In this document: piece by piece, positions 24,034 through 31,827 of the stretch
How the letters are laid out: every line of letters begins with the position of its first letter
Numbering within the stretch: position 1 is the stretch's first letter
Origin: Elusimicrobia bacterium GWA2_66_18
Lineage (GTDB): Bacteria; Elusimicrobiota; Elusimicrobia; UBA1565; UBA9628
Length of the DNA: 64,000 bases
Direction: 5' to 3'
Assembly: GCA_001799675.1 (NCBI GenBank)
Contig: MGTX01000031.1
Span: 1-64,000, forward strand
Position numbers and translations under genes: made by a program
Notes under the pieces: model-generated
The model's database searches: none
What the model saw: the letters and a program-made list of their open reading frames with translations, nothing else
What the model was told of the DNA's origin: nothing

Positions 24034-25484
24034 ATCACTGGACGCAGCGCCGCCGGCTCCTGGCGGGACTCGTCGCCGCCCTCTCCCTGCTCGTCCATCT
24101 CAAGGGCATCCGCGCGCCGCTGCTCGACTACCATTTCCACCGCCAGGTGAACACCGCCTCCATCGCGCGCAACTACTGGCGCGAGGCCCGGCCCATCCAC
24201 CGGCCGCGCGTGGACTGGGAGGGCCCCGAGGATCGGATGGCCGCCACCGAACTTCCCGTCCAGACGTGGCTCTACGGCAAGCTCTGGCCCCTCTTCGGCC
24301 TGGGTGAGTCCTGGGGCCGAATCCTCTCCACCGCGGCGTCGGCGCTGACCGCATTCTTTCTTTTCCTGCTCTTCGAACGCGAATTAGGGACCGAGTCCGC
24401 CTTCTACGGCGCGGCGTTGTTCTGCCTCCTGCCAGTCGAGATTTATTTCGGCCGCACCGTCCAGCCCGAGGCCTGCGCCCTGTTGGGCGTCGTGTCCGCC
24501 CTTTACTTCTGGGAACGCGCGCTTGCGCCCGGCCGGCCTCTCTGGCCCTGGGCCATCTCCGTTTTCTCGGCCTTCGTCGCGGTCGGCCTGAAATTGCCCT
24601 ACGCGTACGTGCTGATACCGTTGGCGGCCCTCACCTGGCGTCGACTGGGTCGAGGAACTCTCCTCGACGCGCGCCTCTGGCTGGCCGGGCTGCTCGCGAT
24701 GGGCGGCGTGTTCGCCTGGTACCGCTACGCCGGCGCCGGCGTCTACGTGGTGCCGACCCACTCCGGCGAGTTCTGGCGCATCCTCGGCTACCGCCGCACG
24801 CTCTACTTCGCCCAGTTCCTGGTCTTCTCGCGCTTCCTGGAGATCATCGCCACCTACGGCGGGACCGTCCTCTTCTTCTTCGGAGCCCGCGAGCTTCTGT
24901 GGCGCCGCCGCGACGCGTTCTGGCTCGCGTGGCTGGGCGGCGTCTTCTTCCATCTCCTTGCGCTCGGCGAATACGGTCACTCCCACGACTACACCTGCCT
25001 GCCCCTGGCCCCGGTCGCGGCCGGACTCATGGGCGTGGGCCTGCGCCTGCTCATGGAACGCGCCCGCGCCGCCATCAGCCCCTCCTGGGCCTTGTCCGGC
25101 GTGTTCCTGCTGGTCGCCTCCATCCCCGCGCACGCGGCCCTGCGCATCGCGCATTGGTACCGCCAGGGCTTCGACTATCTCTCTCGAGCGGGAGAGGCCG
25201 CGGCCGCCGTCAGCCGCCCCGGCGACCTGTTTTTCACGAGCTGCATGGCCCCCTCGGTCGCCCTCTACTACCTCGACCGGCGCGGCTGGTCCGACGACCT
25301 CGCCTCTCAGCTCCCCGCGAACGCGCTGGCGGCCATCGCGCAGAAACGCCTAGCCGGCGCGCGCTTCCTCGCCGTCGAGAAGAAGGGCGCCTGGGCGCAG
25401 CCGGACGGCGCCTTGTGGAAGGATCTGCGGTCCCGCTCCCAGCCGGTCTGGGACGACGGCCGGCTCGCCATCTTCCGCCTGTAA
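24030..25484 (+). CDS. GT39/ArnT-type integral membrane glycosyltransferase
   Basis: The 484-residue protein has about 10-11 hydrophobic helices. An early loop carries the acidic/basic pattern of dolichyl- or polyprenyl-phosphate-sugar-using transferases (LLDYHFHRQVNTASIARNYW, then EDRMAATELPVQTWLYGKL), and LFERELGTESAFYGAALFCLLPVEIYFGRTVQPE matches the ArnT/PMT fold. The C-terminal 80 residues are soluble. Enzymes of this class move a sugar from a polyprenyl phosphate to a lipid or protein outside the inner membrane. It is coupled to the preceding methyltransferase (ATGA). Confidence 0.8.
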   Translation: MNHWTQRRRLLAGLVAALSLLVHLKGIRAPLLDYHFHRQVNTASIARNYWREARPIHRPRVDWEGPEDRMAATELPVQTWLYGKLWPLFGLGESWGRILSTAASALTAFFLFLLFERELGTESAFYGAALFCLLPVEIYFGRTVQPEACALLGVVSALYFWERALAPGRPLWPWAISVFSAFVAVGLKLPYAYVLIPLAALTWRRLGRGTLLDARLWLAGLLAMGGVFAWYRYAGAGVYVVPTHSGEFWRILGYRRTLYFAQFLVFSRFLEIIATYGGTVLFFFGARELLWRRRDAFWLAWLGGVFFHLLALGEYGHSHDYTCLPLAPVAAGLMGVGLRLLMERARAAISPSWALSGVFLLVASIPAHAALRIAHWYRQGFDYLSRAGEAAAAVSRPGDLFFTSCMAPSVALYYLDRRGWSDDLASQLPANALAAIAQKRLAGARFLAVEKKGAWAQPDGALWKDLRSRSQPVWDDGRLAIFRL

Positions 25485-25487
25485 GGA

Positions 25488-25498
25488 AGGTGCACCCC
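25488..25498 (+). repeat. Left member of a short inverted pair bounding the accessory island
   Basis: AGGTGCACCCC lies just after the glycosyltransferase stop. The reverse complement with one change (AGGTGTACCCC) occurs at 32229-32239, 6.7 kb away, at the other side of the gene-poor, fragment-rich stretch. At 11 bp with one mismatch this could be chance. Confidence 0.25.
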
Positions 25499-25596
25499 AA
25501 ATAAGCAGGTGACTTTCAGCGCTCCTGCCGGGCGCGGTCGGCTTTCTTGAAATGGCGCGACGCGTCGGTCAGGAGCCCTAAATTTGTATCCCGAAC

Positions 25597-25931
25597 TCAG
25601 CCCGGGTTACGCAGGCGGCAGACCCGGTAGGCCAGTATCTTCCGGTTGCGGTTGAAGAGGCTCTCGTAGGCACCGCGCCGTAGGGCATCTCGCGCACGTC
25701 CTCGAGAATCCAGCTGGCGTCCGCGAAGAGGCGGAGCCAGTCGTCGCCGGTCAACGGCTCGAGGTTCCCCTCCGTCGCGCGGTTCATGTCTCGCAGCAGC
25801 TCCGCGTCCGGGAAGGGAAGGCACGAGGCGCGCGCGAAGCTGAAGGCGACGCGGCCGACCGTCGCCGAATCGTCCACGGCGCGGCGCGAGGCTTTGTCGA
25901 TCATGACGAGGTTTCGGTCCACCCCAACGGC
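25597..25931 (-). pseudogene. Decayed UbiE/Methyltransf_11-type methyltransferase fragment
   Basis: Reading the minus strand from about 25931, one frame gives VGVDRNLVMIDKAS, VGRVAFSFARASCLPFPDA and GDDWLRLFADASWILEDVREMPYG. After a frame change near 25675 the sequence continues YESLFNRNRKILAYRVCRLRNPG and stops. V-x-F-x-x-A...LPFPDA is the post-motif-II region of class I methyltransferases. The SAM-binding motif I is missing, and the region between the LPFPDA strand and the C-terminal helix appears deleted. The remaining bases of the 25485-26309 stretch show no other recognisable gene. Confidence 0.6.
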
Positions 25932-26309
25932 GCGGCAGCGACACTTGTGACTTCGGATCGTCTTTCTGAATCCGTGGACCTTCATGGCGGGTGTGGAACG
26001 ATGGTCCATTTTGACCTTGACTGGTCTCCCCTGCGGATGATGCAGCGTGTCGGTAGGCTCTGGCGGCACTCGGGATTTCTGAAAAACGGGAACGGAAGAA
26101 GAACCGGATTGCCGCCGTTCCCGGCCGTTTTTCACCTCCGCTATCCATGCTCAACGGACGATGAGATTTACAGCCGACTCCAGCGGCGTTGGCACCGGCT
26201 ATCGGAGCTCGAACTGGGACTGGATTTTATATCCTTCGAATCATGCCTTGGCCGAAAGCTCGGGGGCTGGCGAGAGCGGTCCGACGAACTGCTGGGACAG
26301 GACACATAT

Positions 26310-26450
26310 CTAGCCCGCCCCGTAGACGGTGATGAGGGCCGCCACGCCCACGGTCACGCCCGCCACGCCGATGGAGGTGGTGACGACCGCGAACAGGCCT
26401 TTGCGCTTGGCCTTGAGATAGCGGAAGGCGATGAAGAGTTCGAGGCTCAT
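26310..26450 (-). pseudogene. Truncated N-terminus of a LolC/LolE-type lipoprotein-releasing permease
   Basis: The ATG at 26450, with GAGGATCC just upstream, opens 46 codons: MSLELFIAFRYLKAKRKG, FAVVTTSIGVAGVTVGVAALITV, then YGAG and a stop. This is the start of the LolC/LolE family (cytoplasmic RYLxxKRK segment followed by the first membrane helix), which normally continues for about 400 residues. Only the first helix remains, so this is a gene fragment left by a rearrangement. It lies 7 bp downstream of the DUF4143 ATPase gene. Confidence 0.7.
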
Positions 26451-26457
26451 TGGATCC

Positions 26458-27603
26458 TCATTCTTTGACCGCGTCGAGCTGCAGGGCCTGAGCCAGTGGA
26501 ATCGCTTCGATGAGATCGGACATCGCGAACCGATGGCTTCCGGGATAAACCACCCAGAGACGCTGAAGCTTGAGATCCTTCAGGGCGATACGCATGGATT
26601 TCGTGACGCTCGGAGCCTCGCTCACCTTGAATTCGAATCCCCATCGTTTGCCGTCGCGATCGATCAGCAGATCCAATTCGGCTCCGGCGTGGGTCCCCCA
26701 GAAATAGGCATGCCGATCGGGGACTCTCCGGATCAGATGCTCCAGGGCGAATCCTTCCCAAGACGCCCCGAACTTAGGGTGGGCATAAAGACCATCCTTG
26801 GTCTCGAGGCTCATGAGCGAATGAAAAAGTCCCGAATCGCGGATATACACCTTGGGAGCTTTGACCAGGCGCTTGCCCATGTTCTCGTGCCAGGGCGGCA
26901 GTTGCCGCACCATGAAGGCGCCGGTCAGGATATCCAGGTAGTGCTGCGTGGTGGTATGCGCCGTTCCCAGCGAAGAGGCGATCTCGGAAGCGTTCCAAGT
27001 CTGCCCGTGGTAGTGGGCGAGCATGCCCCAGAAGCGCCTCAGAGTCGCCGCCGGCACTCGGATGCCCCACTGAGGGATGTCGCGCTCCAGGAAAGTCTTC
27101 AGGAAATCCTCTCGCCACTCGAAACTTTTCGAGCCGCTGGCGGCCAGGTAGGAAGACGGGAAGCCTCCTCGCAGCCAGAGGCGGTCGAGATGAGGCGCTT
27201 CGGCCAGATCGAATCCCTGCATGTCGATGAAGTGCACTCGCCCCGCCAGGGATTGCGAAGAGTGGTGCATGAGATCGGGCGAGGCGCTCCCGAGGATCAG
27301 GAAGGACGCCCGCCGCGGCCGCCGGTCCGCCAGGACTCGCAAGGTCTCCAGAAGATCGGTTTGTTTCTGGACTTCGTCCAAGACGACCAAGCCCCGAAGG
27401 TCTCCGAGTGCGCGGACCGGATCCTGGAGGCGGGCAAGGTCCTGACGGTTCTCGAGGTCGAAGAACGACCCCTTCATCTGACGGTGCAGTTCCCGGGCCA
27501 GAGTGGTTTTGCCGCACTGCCGGGGGCCCAGAAGGGCCGTCACCGAGTGATCCTTCACGCTGCGGCGGATCCGCTGAAGAAGATCGGGTCGTCGGATGTG
27601 CAC
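26458..27603 (-). CDS. AAA ATPase with C-terminal DUF4143 domain
   Basis: The 381-residue protein has Walker A in ALLGPRQCGKTTLARELHRQ, Walker B in GLVVLDEVQKQ and a sensor-like LILGSASPDLM. The DUF4143 part (about 200-360) carries GGFPSSYLA, FLERDIPQWG and ELDLLIDRDGKRWGFEFKVSEAP, whose E...D/E-x-K pattern resembles a PD-(D/E)XK nuclease fold. These ATPases are widespread, often mobile or patchily distributed, and mostly uncharacterised. The start is a GTG at 27603; TAGAAT lies 5 nt upstream, so the mRNA may be leaderless. It sits among gene fragments and looks like an accessory gene. Confidence 0.88.
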   Translation of the reverse strand: MHIRRPDLLQRIRRSVKDHSVTALLGPRQCGKTTLARELHRQMKGSFFDLENRQDLARLQDPVRALGDLRGLVVLDEVQKQTDLLETLRVLADRRPRRASFLILGSASPDLMHHSSQSLAGRVHFIDMQGFDLAEAPHLDRLWLRGGFPSSYLAASGSKSFEWREDFLKTFLERDIPQWGIRVPAATLRRFWGMLAHYHGQTWNASEIASSLGTAHTTTQHYLDILTGAFMVRQLPPWHENMGKRLVKAPKVYIRDSGLFHSLMSLETKDGLYAHPKFGASWEGFALEHLIRRVPDRHAYFWGTHAGAELDLLIDRDGKRWGFEFKVSEAPSVTKSMRIALKDLKLQRLWVVYPGSHRFAMSDLIEAIPLAQALQLDAVKE

Positions 27604-27608
27604 GGCTG

Positions 27609-27614
27609 ATTCTA
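27609..27614 (-). promoter_or_regulatory. -10 element of the DUF4143 ATPase gene
   Basis: TAGAAT (minus strand, 27614 to 27609) is 5 nt before the GTG start; an overlapping TATACT lies directly upstream. No -35 is evident. It fits the leaderless pattern seen at other first genes in the window. Confidence 0.35.
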
Positions 27615-27641
27615 GTATATTGAGCGATTAGCAATCAAATA

Positions 27642-27851
27642 TCATGGTCGGAGCCGGCGGCGGATTTCGTCATGACTGCCAGCCAGCACGAATGCGGCGA
27701 GGTCGTCTTCGAGCGTAAAGGGGCCGTCCGGCTCGTCGACGGAGACGGCGTCAGCCGCCGCGGACCAGGGCCTTGAGGATGCTGATGGCGCGGCGCTTGG
27801 TCTTGGCGTCGGCGTCGCGCGGACGATAGGATGAGCCGGCGGGCGAGAGGG
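27642..27851 (-). pseudogene. Remnants of unidentified coding sequence
   Basis: Two protein-like tails read on the minus strand in different frames. One ends ...RDADAKTKRRAISILKALVRGG at the stop 27751-27753. The other ends ...FTLEDDLAAFVLAGSHDEIRRRLRP at 27642. Neither has a plausible start or a recognised domain. They look like C-terminal fragments of lost genes. The rest of 27604-28008 shows nothing recognisable. Confidence 0.3.
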
Positions 27852-28008
27852 GCACACCTTCATACGATCCAGCCAGCCCAATTGTTCCGGCAGTCCGCGA
27901 CGGCAGGCCCCTGGCCCATCCACCAAAAGGCCAGATCGCTCGATTTGGCCGAGCGGGAACGCCGGGTCGACCGATTCAGCCGAATCAGCCCCCTTTCGGG
28001 AGTCGGCC

Positions 28009-28069
28009 GGAAGCGCCTGCGAACATGCCGTTGGAACGTGAGGTTCGATTGGCGTCAGGCGGACGGGTC
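28009..28069 (+). repeat. 61-bp direct repeat, copy A
   Basis: The stretch GGAAGCGCCTGC...GAACATGCCGTTGGAACG...GGACGGGTC is repeated at 31767-31827 in the same orientation with 56 of 61 positions identical by eye. The two copies bracket 3.7 kb containing the CPBP protease gene and the radical SAM operon. The repeat ends 49 bp before the CPBP start. Confidence 0.85.
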
Positions 28070-28118
28070 GGTTCCAGCCAGCGCAAACCCATATGTAGTA
28101 AGATGCGTTCACCGAATC

Positions 28119-28910
28119 ATGCGGAAGTCGATCAACTGGAGGCTTTTCTTCGTCCTATGGGCGGTCGCGACGCTGTCGACTCTCGCTCTCTTCCCTTACC
28201 TGATCGCCGCGGGCATGCTGAACCTCGCACAGCTCCCCATCCCGCTGAGCGCGATCATCCGTGTCGAATTGACGAAGGGCGCGCTTATTTTCGGCCCCGT
28301 CGCGCTACTGGGCCTCTTTCTCGCCGAACGGGTCGGCTTCGGAGCGCCTTATTTAGGCGCCTGGCTCAACCGTCGGCCGGTCCCGGAAGGCTTGCGAAGG
28401 TCGCTGCTGACGGCGCTGGCGCTGGGAGGGACGGCGGGGGCGATCGTCCTCGCCCTGGACCTGGCCGTCTTCAACCCGGCGCTTTCCGCCCAACTCGGTG
28501 CCGTGACGCAGCCTCCGCCGTGGGCGGGACTCCTCGCGAGCTTCTACGGCGCCGTCTCCGAGGAGATACTCCTGCGCCTGGGGCTGATGACGGCGGTCGT
28601 ATGGGCTACCGGGCTGGTCAAAGCCGCGCCCGACGGCCAGCCGACTGCGGTCCGGGTCTGGATTGCCATAGCGATTGCCAGCGTCGCGTTCGGCCTGGGC
28701 CATCTACCGGCCACGGCGAAGGTGCTGGAGCTGACGCCCCTCGTGATCGGCAGGGCCCTTCTCCTCAACGGCATACCGGGCATAGCCTACGGCTGGCTCT
28801 ATTGGCGTCACGGCTTCGAGGCGGCGATGGCCGGCCACTTCGCCTCGGACGTCGTGCTGCATGTGCTGGCACCGTCGATAAGCCGGATGATCGTGCCCGC
28901 CCAGGGCTGA
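28119..28910 (+). CDS. CPBP (Rce1/abortive-infection) family intramembrane metalloprotease
   Basis: The 263-residue membrane protein from MRKSINWRLFF has about seven hydrophobic helices and the three CPBP motifs: EExxxR in SEEILLRLGLM, FxxxH in FGLGHLP and HxxxD in GHFASDVV. These supply the catalytic Glu and the metal/active-site residues. Bacterial CPBP proteases often lie near peptide bacteriocin or RiPP genes, where they process or give immunity to the peptide, but many have other roles. It faces the radical SAM operon and stops 9 bp from its end, inside the 61-bp direct repeats. The reading frame is open far upstream, but homology begins at the chosen ATG. The best -10 candidate is a weak TAAGAT at 28099. 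Confidence 0.87.
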   Translation: MRKSINWRLFFVLWAVATLSTLALFPYLIAAGMLNLAQLPIPLSAIIRVELTKGALIFGPVALLGLFLAERVGFGAPYLGAWLNRRPVPEGLRRSLLTALALGGTAGAIVLALDLAVFNPALSAQLGAVTQPPPWAGLLASFYGAVSEEILLRLGLMTAVVWATGLVKAAPDGQPTAVRVWIAIAIASVAFGLGHLPATAKVLELTPLVIGRALLLNGIPGIAYGWLYWRHGFEAAMAGHFASDVVLHVLAPSISRMIVPAQG

Positions 28911-28919
28911 CGCCCCCGA

Positions 28920-29444
28920 TCAGCGTCCGAGAGCGCGCATACGCGAGCGGATCGAGGCGACGAACTCCTCGGGGCGTTCGGGCGTCAGGACGAGTGGGTT
29001 GTCGGCGTCGACGAGGACGTACCCGCCGCTGCCGGTCGCGTACAGCGTGTACGGCCCGATATCCTTGTTGCGGAAGCGCCCGAAATGGCCGAACAGCCCG
29101 GACACTCCGAATTCCCTGATTGAGCCTCGCAGCCGCTCGGGTTCGAGCAGGTCCACCCGGGATATCCTCTCGAAGGGGACCACCACCGGGCCTATGAGCC
29201 TGTGAACCTCGATCCCCGCCGAAGAGATCGACATCTTTAGCGGGGCGTACGCCGCCGCTCCGATAATCGCCGCAGCGGGGATGAGCGCGGCCAGCAGGAG
29301 GCCGACCTTGGCGATACGTGGCATCGGCGTCGACAGCGCGGTGTACACCGTCAGCGCGCAGCCGCCACCGATGATGATCGACAGCAGCAACGTTGACAGC
29401 ACCAGCTTACCGTCCCACGGGCTGGAAAAAGTGACCTGGTTCAT
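28920..29444 (-). CDS. Two-helix membrane protein with bacterial PH-like domain
   Basis: The 174-residue protein has two membrane helices (about 15-37 and 45-67), then a small beta-rich domain: MSISSAGIEVHRLIGPVVVPFERISRV and GVSGLFGHFGRFRNKDIGPYTLYATG. The pattern G-x-x-G-x-F-x-x-x-x-x-G-x-Y-x-x-Y-A-T matches bacterial PH-like (bPH_5 type) domains, whose function is unknown. Its start overlaps the stop of the preceding gene in an ATGA, so it is the last gene of the three-gene operon with the radical SAM enzyme. It may serve as a membrane partner or immunity factor; that is inference. Confidence 0.7.
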   Translation of the reverse strand: MNQVTFSSPWDGKLVLSTLLLSIIIGGGCALTVYTALSTPMPRIAKVGLLLAALIPAAAIIGAAAYAPLKMSISSAGIEVHRLIGPVVVPFERISRVDLLEPERLRGSIREFGVSGLFGHFGRFRNKDIGPYTLYATGSGGYVLVDADNPLVLTPERPEEFVASIRSRMRALGR

Positions 29445-30346
29445 TGCTCTGTCGGCTCCGGGGCAATCCCGAACGACTTGCCGAATACCTGTTTGTACAG
29501 CCGCTGCCGCACCGCGCGCCGCAAAGCGCTGCCGGATATCCTGGGCTTGAGCTCCCGGAACGCCGCCATCTTCTCGATGGCCTGAGAGAGGCTCTCTACC
29601 TGCTCTCGGATGAAGGTCTCCTGCACCGAAACGCCGAAGTCGTCGCCCCCCATCGCCCGGCCGAGCGCAAAAGGCGGCGCGTCGCTGAGATGCCTCGCGG
29701 TGGCGCCGGCGGTCTTGACCACGGCGGCGGCGTACACGGCCACCGTCGCGACCGCCACGACGTTCACCGTGGCGGCGGCGGTGGAGACCGCGACCGTGAT
29801 CAGATAGGCGACCGTCACGGCGACGGCCATGCCATCTTCCGAGGCGATGGTCAGGTCCCCGAGCTTAGCCGCGATCTCCGAGGCGTTCAGAGTCTTGAGG
29901 AGCCCGCGGCGCTCGAGCGCGACCAGGAAGCCCTCCGGGTTGTTGGCCTGCACCGCCTCTCGGACCTCGGCGTCTCCCAAGGCCAGCGCGATGCGGACCT
30001 CCGGCGAGTTGGGGTTCAGCGCGACCCCGCCGGCTCCGATGGAAGCGAGATAGCGCTGCGGGTCGTGCGAAAATCTGGCGGCCGCCGCGGGGTCGGCGAA
30101 GACATCCTCGGCCAGCTGCGCTATGGCCAGGATGGTGTCCCACGCGCCGGGCGGGATGTCCGCCTTCGAGAGCGACAGGCGGAGCAGGTCTTTCCTGGAC
30201 GGGGTCGTCGGTGCCGCGCTGTCGGGTGTCCCATAGACCTTGGAGCCGTCCTGGGCGCTGGCGACGCCCGCCATGGAATTGAGTAGAGGCACCGTTCCCA
30301 AAAAAAGCCGCAGAAGTCTGTTGAGCCGCGATATCCGGGTTTTCAT
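29441..30346 (-). CDS. Exported protein with long Ala/Val/Thr-rich hydrophobic segment, possible radical SAM substrate
   Basis: This 301-residue protein is not recognised. Residues 1-31 look like a signal peptide ending GVASAQ. Residues about 65-150 are helical and include LAEDVFADPAAAARFSHDPQRYLASIG, which recalls the [ADP...DP...L...LG] pattern of Nif11- or nitrile-hydratase-type RiPP leaders. Residues 173-213 consist almost only of Ala, Val, Thr and Ile with a few Tyr/Asn/Ser/Met (AVAVTVAYLITVAVSTAA..., VNVVAVATVAVYAAAVV). The C-terminal 90 residues are charged and helical. The gene lies 30 bp after the radical SAM gene and overlaps the PH-like gene. It may be the substrate of the enzyme, but a plain membrane protein with one or two helices explains the hydrophobic stretch equally well. 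Confidence 0.6.
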   Translation of the reverse strand: MKTRISRLNRLLRLFLGTVPLLNSMAGVASAQDGSKVYGTPDSAAPTTPSRKDLLRLSLSKADIPPGAWDTILAIAQLAEDVFADPAAAARFSHDPQRYLASIGAGGVALNPNSPEVRIALALGDAEVREAVQANNPEGFLVALERRGLLKTLNASEIAAKLGDLTIASEDGMAVAVTVAYLITVAVSTAAATVNVVAVATVAVYAAAVVKTAGATARHLSDAPPFALGRAMGGDDFGVSVQETFIREQVESLSQAIEKMAAFRELKPRISGSALRRAVRQRLYKQVFGKSFGIAPEPTEQ

Positions 30347-30376
30347 TCAGGTATGTCTCCCATCTGACGATTTATC

Positions 30377-31513
30377 TCAAGCGCCATAGCCGACCCGGCG
30401 AGACTTTCCGTTCGAAAGCGCAGAGGGCGGCTGCGCGCGTCCTCGCAGGTTGATGATCATCTTGTAGCGGAATATCACGTCGTGGATCTTCTCCGGATAG
30501 CAGTCCCGCAGCGTCTTTCGGACCTCTTGGTTGCGAAAGAGCTCCGCGCACGATTGACACGGGTGCGAAAGGTCCTGGGGATAGACGACGCGCGGGTTCT
30601 TCGAAGCGGCGAACTGAAGGATCCTCTCGGGACCCTCGACCCGGAGCCAGAGCTTGATGAAGTCGTCGAACTGGCTGTAATAGATGTCCTTCAGGGAGAC
30701 GACGCCCGCCGGCCCCAGCTTCATCTCCGGGATGTGCTCGAAAGTCAGGCCGCAGCAGGAAGAGACCCTCTGGTGCGGCGTGATGACCACGTTCTCCAGC
30801 ACGTTGTCGCACCCCTCGGCCGAGGCATCGCCGCCACTGGCCAGCGAGGGGTCCTGCGAGACCGCCGAGTCCGACCGGAAAGGGATCCAGACGTTGCTGA
30901 AGAAAGAAAGACCTCCGCGCGCCGGGCGCGCGTCCCGGAACTCCTTGATGGTGGGGTGCTCGAGCGCCGCTTCGACCGAGAACGCCGACTCCCTGTAGCC
31001 TTCGACGGCGATGATGGTCCTGATCCCAGCGGCGGCGGTCGCCACGGCGCCGAGAGCAACGCGGTCGAAGGGCACGAAGCGTTGGTGATTGTCTCCGGTG
31101 CTGAAATTAATCTCCGTCAATCCGGCCTGTTTGAGGGCCGCCACCCGGTCCGCGGCGGCGCGGGCGGAGGTCGCCCAGTACCCGTTGGTGACGCAGCGGG
31201 ACATGAGTCCGCGCTCGGTGACGCGCGAGATGGCCGCGTCCAGATCGTCCCTCAGCAGGAAACATTCCCCCCCTGAGAAAACGACCAGCTTCAACGAGGG
31301 GAATGAGCTCGCCGCCTCGTCGATGTACTCGAGGATATTATCGAGCGGGAGCCGTCCCGATATCTGTGGCGAACTTTCGAAGCAGCATTGCTCGCAAGCG
31401 GCGGTGCAGCGGTAAGTGGGAAGGATCGTGAGATGCGTGGGACCGTACAGCTCGGGTGATCGGACGGCGTCTTGCAGGAGGGCTTGAATCTTGGCCGGCG
31501 CCGTAGGACTCAA
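30377..31513 (-). CDS. Radical SAM protein with C-terminal Cys-rich (SPASM/twitch-like) region
   Basis: The 378-residue protein has the radical SAM cluster motif CTAACEQC (C36, C40, C43), then LKLVVFSGGECFLL (GGE motif) and GLMSRCVTNGYW. The C-terminal third is Cys-rich (GCDNV, SSCCGLTFEH, HPCQSCAELF, RDCYPEK), as expected for an auxiliary iron-sulfur cluster in peptide-modifying enzymes. It is the first gene of a three-gene operon with an unusual exported polypeptide and a membrane protein. The start is a TTG at 31513; no in-frame ATG is near. A five-codon mini-ORF (ATG at 31527) ends over that TTG. Peptide or protein modification is the most likely role; an anaerobic maturase is an alternative. 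Confidence 0.85.
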   Translation of the reverse strand: MSPTAPAKIQALLQDAVRSPELYGPTHLTILPTYRCTAACEQCCFESSPQISGRLPLDNILEYIDEAASSFPSLKLVVFSGGECFLLRDDLDAAISRVTERGLMSRCVTNGYWATSARAAADRVAALKQAGLTEINFSTGDNHQRFVPFDRVALGAVATAAAGIRTIIAVEGYRESAFSVEAALEHPTIKEFRDARPARGGLSFFSNVWIPFRSDSAVSQDPSLASGGDASAEGCDNVLENVVITPHQRVSSCCGLTFEHIPEMKLGPAGVVSLKDIYYSQFDDFIKLWLRVEGPERILQFAASKNPRVVYPQDLSHPCQSCAELFRNQEVRKTLRDCYPEKIHDVIFRYKMIINLRGRAQPPSALSNGKSRRVGYGA

Positions 31514-31629
31514 GAGATCGCGCTCATGTGTTGTGATCTGGGGTGGGTATTACGAACAGCGATTCTAGAAAAAAAGAACGCGGATATTAGACAGAGCGCG
31601 ACCGCGGGGAAGAGAGGCCGCATGGTCAT

Positions 31630-31757
31630 TGTTATAATTCCTGGTTCGCGCGGCGTCAAGACCCAGGCGACAGGCGGCGGGGAAAAGCTGAAACGACAGA
31701 ATCGCCTATTTGGAAAGGCTGAGTCGGAAAATTATGGCGACTCAGATGCCTTTTTTG
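31630..31757 (+). ncRNA. Candidate small RNA: extended -10 promoter and hairpin-T tract, no gene between
   Basis: TGTTATAAT (31630-31638) is a perfect extended -10 with no coding gene behind it. About 80 nt downstream an 8-bp perfect stem, CTGAGTCG / CGACTCAG (31719-31726 and 31738-31745) with an 11-nt loop, is followed after 5 nt by six T residues. A transcript of about 110 nt from near 31645 would result. The T tract is not directly next to the stem, which weakens the terminator call. The rest of 31514-31766 shows no gene. Confidence 0.3.
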
Positions 31758-31766
31758 GAGATAGCT

Positions 31767-31827
31767 GGAAGTGCCTCTGAACATGCCGTTGGAACGCGCG
31801 GTTCGATTGGCGTCAGGCGGACGGGTC
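31767..31827 (+). repeat. 61-bp direct repeat, copy B
   Basis: Second copy of the repeat at 28009-28069, same orientation, five differences in 61 positions. It is 0.25 kb upstream of the radical SAM start codon and touches the large inverted repeat that follows. Confidence 0.85.

Noticed and set aside
25947..26468. A 173-codon plus-strand frame in the fragment-rich stretch
   Set aside because: It is antisense to the lolC/E fragment and has no start signal or family resemblance.
26431..27609. A 392-codon plus-strand frame opposite the DUF4143 ATPase
   Set aside because: The minus strand encodes a complete AAA/DUF4143 protein with Walker motifs. The opposite frame has no recognisable domain.
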